Positions 39,768-42,967 of a stretch of DNA of 42,967 nucleotides are shown piece after piece. Each line of letters starts with the position of its first letter. Within the stretch, counting starts at the first letter, position 1. This DNA comes from a virus: positions 1 to 42,967 of the IMG/VR virus record IMGVR_UViG_3300020215_000086, one strand, 5' to 3'. The notes beneath the pieces were generated by a model. The model saw nothing but the letters and a program-made list of their open reading frames with translations, was not told the origin of the DNA and made no database searches. The position numbers and the translations under genes are program-made.

Positions 39768-39861
39768 CGAGCATCGCCTTTAAGAGTTCAACATCGTAAT
39801 AGCGCTGAAGCTCTGGATCACCTTCGATTGCGGCGATAAGCTCCTGAATGATTTCAGCCAC
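39760..39861 (-). CDS. 33-residue acidic peptide
   Basis: GTG start at 39861 overlapping the stop of the gene before it, and a TGA overlapping the start of the 244-residue gene. Peptide VAEIIQELIAAIEGDPELQR then YYDVELLKAMLDV, an amphipathic helical pair. Supported by the couplings and by the strong helical pattern. Confidence 0.5.
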   Translation of the reverse strand: MAEIIQELIAAIEGDPELQRYYDVELLKAMLDV

Positions 39862-40042
39862 GAGATTTCAACTCCTCGCGAATAGCGTCGCACGCAGCGC
39901 GGGACAGCCCAGGCTCGTAGTAGTCGACCAGCACCGGAAGCTCCAAATTGAAAGTGTTGGGCATCTTGCGGTATTCGTAGTCTTCAATCGAGATGAGCTC
40001 TCGCTTCTTGAAGTCCACGTTGATGATGCTAAGCTGGACCAC
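39854..40042 (-). CDS. Small protein of unknown function
   Basis: 62 residues. Strand-rich (MVQLSIINVDFKKRELIS) and then a helix ending LSRAACDAIREELKSRG. It overlaps both neighbouring small genes by a few bases. No motif. Confidence 0.58.
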   Translation of the reverse strand: MVQLSIINVDFKKRELISIEDYEYRKMPNTFNLELPVLVDYYEPGLSRAACDAIREELKSRG

Positions 40043-40277
40043 CGCCCCCTCCGAAAAGCTGAGCCATCAGCGCGGCCTCATCGGGCGCAGCTTGCGCGCC
40101 GGAATGCAGGTCACACGTGGTTTCTGGCGTCGAGGGAAAACCGAAATCGCACTGGCCCGGACCTTTGAAGTGCTGACACGTAGCACAGCTCATCGCAGGG
40201 TCTTCGGCCGGACGGAACCGAGCCTGCTCCGGCGTCATTTGCGGAGCTCCACCCATCGCGGTCATCATTTCGCTCAT
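40029..40277 (-). CDS. Four-cysteine protein
   Basis: 82 residues from the ATG at 40277 (the frame extends upstream to 40340 over another gene). Cysteines CATCQHF, GQCDFG and TTCDLH form a C-x2-C-xn-C-xn-C site, similar to the small iron-sulphur-like or zinc proteins common upstream of phage portals. Ends in a Gly-rich tail (AQLFGGGGGPA). Confidence 0.62.
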   Translation of the reverse strand: MSEMMTAMGGAPQMTPEQARFRPAEDPAMSCATCQHFKGPGQCDFGFPSTPETTCDLHSGAQAAPDEAALMAQLFGGGGGPA

Positions 40278-40531
40278 CGAATTAGCTCCACTAGGATCGA
40301 AACTCCAACGCCCATGGCCACCATGACCACGATAGCCCAAAGCTTCGCATCGAACTTGTCAATCTTTGTGTCGAGGTTAGCGCAGACCTTCTCAACCGAA
40401 TCGAACTTCTTGCCGACCTCGGACTTGAACTCGTTCCAACGTTCCGTGCGACTCGCACGCTCACGCAGGCAGTCGTTCTCGTGGTTGTCCATGCGTTGCC
40501 TCAAAAGCAAAAGCTCCGGATCAGGGGGCAT
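40274..40531 (-). CDS. Coiled-coil protein with C-terminal membrane anchor
   Basis: 85 residues from the ATG at 40531, inside the terminase tail. Charged helices (LLLLRQRMDNHENDCLRERA, KKFDSVEKVCANLDTKIDKF) precede one hydrophobic helix (LWAIVVMVAMGVGVSILVEL). This coiled-coil plus C-terminal helix layout resembles XhlA-type lysis accessory proteins. Far from the lysis genes, so the role is unclear. Confidence 0.62.
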   Translation of the reverse strand: MPPDPELLLLRQRMDNHENDCLRERASRTERWNEFKSEVGKKFDSVEKVCANLDTKIDKFDAKLWAIVVMVAMGVGVSILVELIR

Positions 40532-42149
40532 GTCGCACGCTTCCTCTGACAACTTTTTCGAGTGGCTCGTACTCATCTTCAAACGGGTCCTTTGATGGGT
40601 CCGCAGCCAGGGCCGCAAACGGATCAAGAAGGGTAACTGCCATCGCGACTGCGTCTGCGTCGTCGAAGCCCCCGTTAGGCCAATCCAGCAATTGCTGCAG
40701 CAGGACGGGGAAATCCCGCTGATGGCGAATGTAGCGAGCTGCGTAACGGGGCTGAAGCACCCCTTCGATTCGCTCGGTCTTCTTGGTGGAGTGGCGAATC
40801 GGCTCGATTTCGAAGTACCGATGGCGTCGGAACATTTCCTCACGGAGGAGGTGTATCAGCGCGGCTTGATACGCGATGGCCTCAACGCCGTGACGGGTGC
40901 AGTCCCAGCGGGACGCAAGCTCAAAGTACTTGTCAACCTGCTCTCTCGGGTCCGCGCCTACGCGCCCCCACACGTCGAGGACGTGAATCAGTCCTTTGGC
41001 AGTAATGCCGACAACAGCGATTGCCGTGCGATCCGCTCCGATCTTATCCGAGATAGCAGGATCGATGACAATGGCTCTCGCGATGCAGGATTCGGGGTCG
41101 ATGGGCTCGATGATGGAGTTGAAGTATTCGGTTTTGAACTTGGCTGCGTCGTCATCGCGGGCCTCGGAGGCAAACTCCATGTAAAAGCGGTTGGCCTTGC
41201 CTTTGGAAGCAAAGCTTCGGCGAGTGGCTTCCCAGCCAGCCTCGTCCATGTTCTCGGGCCAGAGCCAAGAGCCGTCGGGCAGCTTGGCGCCAAAGCGAAT
41301 GAAGGTCCAGTCTTCGTCGGAGGCCAACTTCGTGAGCAGGGCTTCACGATGGAGCAGCGTGCCCATCACGGTGAAGGTCGCGGAGCGATCAAGCCTCGGA
41401 ATCACCGGGAGCAGGGAGCTCATGAACCAGGTGAGGCACTTGTCGCGCTGCTCTGGAGTCGAGACGCTTTCCTCGTCTTCGAGGTCGTCGACGTTGACAG
41501 TGTCGGGACGAGCGCCCTTGTTGTTTAGGCCTCGGACTTGCCCGCCTCGGCCGCGAGCCGTGAAGAAAACCTCGGTAGTGGTTTCAAACTCCTCTTGCGT
41601 CCAGCGGAGACTGGAATTCCGATCCGGCTTCACCGAGCCGAAGAGCTCAAGAATTCGCTCGTTCGCTTCGAGCTCAGCTTTGATGTTGTCGAGCTGCTTC
41701 GCTGCGTGGCCAGCCGTCTCGGAGACCATAAGCGTGAACTTAGTAAGCTTGAACAAGACCTTGAAGATGTTCACGGCGTTGGTCAGGGTGGTCTTGGCGA
41801 AGCCGCGCGGCATCATGATGCAGGTGTGCTGGCCGATGCGCAGGTCTACGGCCACGAGGGCTTTCCTCTCATCGTAGCGCTTAGCGAAGAGAGGCTCCTT
41901 CGTCCCGTCGGCGTGCTCCCACACGAACCACTGTATAATCTTGTCGAGATCGGCTTCAGTCCACTCGGCCTCTTCGTCGGCCCAGGACTCTTTGCCGAAG
42001 TTCAACAGGAAATCTGTGCGACGCAACAGGATGGCCACGATCCCCCGATGGACCCAAGGCATTTTCCTCGGGAACCAATGCGGCAGCAACACGCGGAAAG
42101 CGAGGATTGGGTCCGCGTAGAGCTGAGCAAGAATCGTGGCGTCGGGCAT
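40521..42149 (-). CDS. terL: Terminase large subunit
   Basis: 542 residues. ATPase: Walker A-like MPRGFAKTT at about 113-121, Walker B VNVDDLEDEES, coupling motif MGTLLHREALL. Nuclease: IVIDPAISDKIGADRTAIAV (acidic cluster) and WPNGGFDDADAVAMAV with the terminal acidic pair. It pumps DNA into the procapsid through the portal and cuts the concatemer. No small-terminase gene was recognised in the window. Overlaps the 85-residue gene by 11 bases; the small gene before it ends at its ATG. Confidence 0.9.
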   Translation of the reverse strand: MPDATILAQLYADPILAFRVLLPHWFPRKMPWVHRGIVAILLRRTDFLLNFGKESWADEEAEWTEADLDKIIQWFVWEHADGTKEPLFAKRYDERKALVAVDLRIGQHTCIMMPRGFAKTTLTNAVNIFKVLFKLTKFTLMVSETAGHAAKQLDNIKAELEANERILELFGSVKPDRNSSLRWTQEEFETTTEVFFTARGRGGQVRGLNNKGARPDTVNVDDLEDEESVSTPEQRDKCLTWFMSSLLPVIPRLDRSATFTVMGTLLHREALLTKLASDEDWTFIRFGAKLPDGSWLWPENMDEAGWEATRRSFASKGKANRFYMEFASEARDDDAAKFKTEYFNSIIEPIDPESCIARAIVIDPAISDKIGADRTAIAVVGITAKGLIHVLDVWGRVGADPREQVDKYFELASRWDCTRHGVEAIAYQAALIHLLREEMFRRHRYFEIEPIRHSTKKTERIEGVLQPRYAARYIRHQRDFPVLLQQLLDWPNGGFDDADAVAMAVTLLDPFAALAADPSKDPFEDEYEPLEKVVRGSVRHAP

Positions 42150-42346
42150 CAGCCCAGCAACTCCACGCTAACGCGAGCGATGCGGTGCGGCGGGTAATAG
42201 CTCGTCACGCCTTTTCGGCTGAACTTACAGCCCTCGGCGAGGAACTTCGCCCGCTGTTCGTCAGGATTGGCCGTGGCCACGGACTCAAAAATGTCCTGAT
42301 CGACGAAAGCGGTGACCTTAAACATTGGGGGCTTTTTCGGAGGCAT
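42149..42346 (-). CDS. Small protein before terminase
   Basis: 65 residues from the ATG at 42346 (TAATG with the preceding gene). Strand-rich start (MFKVTAFVDQDIFESVATAN), then RKGVTSYYPPHRIARVSVEL. Position suggests packaging, yet it lacks the helix-turn-helix expected for a small terminase. Unknown. Confidence 0.58.
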   Translation of the reverse strand: MPPKKPPMFKVTAFVDQDIFESVATANPDEQRAKFLAEGCKFSRKGVTSYYPPHRIARVSVELLG

Positions 42347-42939
42347 TAGCGTACTCCAGGGGGTTTGATTTGAGGAATCCTGCCGTTCCGCGGCATCCAC
42401 CAGGGCTGTACAAGGCCGAAGGGCGGAGGGTTGGGAACTTCAAGCTCATCGCGAGGCCAACGCGGCGAAGCCGGCTCGATAGCCGGACGCGGCTGCGGGC
42501 GAACGAGTGGCGAGGCCCAGGGATTGAGCAAAGCTCCCATGCCCATGCCGCTGAGGCCTCCGGGCACGCCGCCAGTGAATCGCCCGATGCCAGCTCCGCC
42601 AAGAATCGAGCCCATCGCCTGTGTAGGCGTCGCCCCCATGCGTTGCATCTGGTTAATCATGAGTGGAGCTTGCATAGCGCCTTGAGGGCCTGCAAGAGCT
42701 CCGCCGAGTCCTGCTTGGATTGCCAGGGGTCCGGCTTTCGCTAGAAGCGGTGCAGCTGCACCAAGCTTCATAGCCGTTCCGAGGCCCGCTCCGGCCATGG
42801 CTTTGGCTGCTCCGCCAGCGCCGATGGCGCCCAAGCCTGAACCGACTGCGGCGCCGAGACCACCGAGGCCGACGATCGGAGCCCAAAAGGGTGCGGTGGC
42901 TAAAGCTCCCAGGGCAGCAACAGGTTTCCACCACTTCAT
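42346..42939 (-). CDS. Gly/Ala-rich membrane-like protein
   Basis: 197 residues. Residues 1-130 are a chain of Gly/Ala/Leu segments (ALGALATAPFWAPIVGLGGL, GAVGSGLGAIGAGGAAKAM) with membrane-like hydrophobicity; the last 60 are Pro-rich (LVRPQPRPAIEPASPRWPRD). Similar proteins in podoviruses are virion components or membrane-active ejection proteins. ATGA overlap with the partial gene at the window end. Confidence 0.58.
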   Translation of the reverse strand: MKWWKPVAALGALATAPFWAPIVGLGGLGAAVGSGLGAIGAGGAAKAMAGAGLGTAMKLGAAAPLLAKAGPLAIQAGLGGALAGPQGAMQAPLMINQMQRMGATPTQAMGSILGGAGIGRFTGGVPGGLSGMGMGALLNPWASPLVRPQPRPAIEPASPRWPRDELEVPNPPPFGLVQPWWMPRNGRIPQIKPPGVR

Positions 42940-42967
42940 TGACCAGCTTCCTCTCGCTTCGCCTTCC
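42936..42967 (-). CDS. C-terminal end of a gene cut by the window
   Basis: A minus-strand frame ending KAKREEAGQ and a TGA that overlaps the next ATG (ATGA). Only nine codons are visible, so the product cannot be named; the coupling and charged helical end support its reality. Confidence 0.45.
   Translation of the reverse strand, partial: KAKREEAGQ

Noticed and set aside
40692-41528. Long plus-strand frame opposite the terminase
   Set aside because: It lies fully inside terL on the other strand, which has clear ATPase and nuclease motifs; no ribosome binding site and Gly/Val/Arg-rich composition typical of a mirror frame.
1-42967. tRNA genes, CRISPR arrays, insertion sequences, integrase or repressor
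   Set aside because: None of the expected cloverleaf, spaced repeat, transposase or tyrosine/serine recombinase motifs were seen in either strand; XRE domain at 15168 alone is not evidence of lysogeny.

Overview
The window is one continuous stretch of a tailed double-stranded DNA phage genome, or a prophage with no visible lysogeny genes. It is about 43 kb, tightly packed and moderately GC-rich. The head and tail set looks like a short-tailed podovirus with an SU10-type capsid and portal, a P22 gp10-like tail hub and two very large internal virion proteins, one with a transglycosylase domain. The host is probably Gram-negative, most likely a proteobacterium, because there is an M15 endolysin, a small holin and a lipobox protein. 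No integrase, CI-type repressor, phage RNA polymerase, tRNA or CRISPR array was seen.

Positions 1-19639 are all on the plus strand. First come about a dozen small accessory genes (1-4123), including a DUF6197-like fragment, a macro-like FGSN protein and several small membrane or cysteine-rich proteins. A UvrD/PcrA-type helicase with an extra N-terminal domain follows (4157-5959), then another run of small genes to 8389. At 8395-8605 lies a strongly structured non-coding segment. After it comes a recombination and replication block: a Cas4/RecB-like Fe-S nuclease, a fusion of two PGDW-type domains with a Sak4-like RecA-fold ATPase, a DUF669-like single-strand binding protein, an HTH-ParB-methyltransferase, a uracil-DNA-glycosylase-like domain joined to the first part of a DNA polymerase exonuclease, a zinc-finger/XRE protein, the rest of the polymerase, a DUF3987-like helicase, a WYL-domain protein, a zinc ribbon and a MazG-like pyrophosphohydrolase.

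Positions 19697-42967 are all on the minus strand. Read in the direction of transcription (from the right end leftward) the order is: Gly/Ala-rich protein, small gene, large terminase, membrane coiled-coil protein, cysteine protein, small genes, portal, small gene, scaffold, major capsid, decoration-like protein, UUCG hairpin, head-tail adaptor, small tail proteins, tail hub, collar-domain protein, GNAT-like protein, repeat-rich virion protein, transglycosylase virion protein, 1304-residue virion protein, small protein, phosphoesterase-like tail protein, endolysin, holin and lipoprotein. The two blocks converge on paired hairpins at 19642-19723.

Most neighbouring genes overlap by ATGA, TAATG or TGATG, so translation is probably coupled across long operons. 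The most unusual points are: (1) a family-A DNA polymerase cut in two inside its 3'-5' exonuclease domain, between motifs Exo II and Exo III, with a zinc-finger/XRE gene in the gap; (2) a duplicated PGDW-type domain fused in frame to a Sak4-like ATPase with the ATPase's own ribosome binding site and start still present; (3) an apparent N-terminal domain insertion in the helicase, bracketed by an 18-bp direct repeat; (4) a multi-stem RNA-like element in the largest intergenic space. All functions are read from sequence motifs only; no database search was possible.
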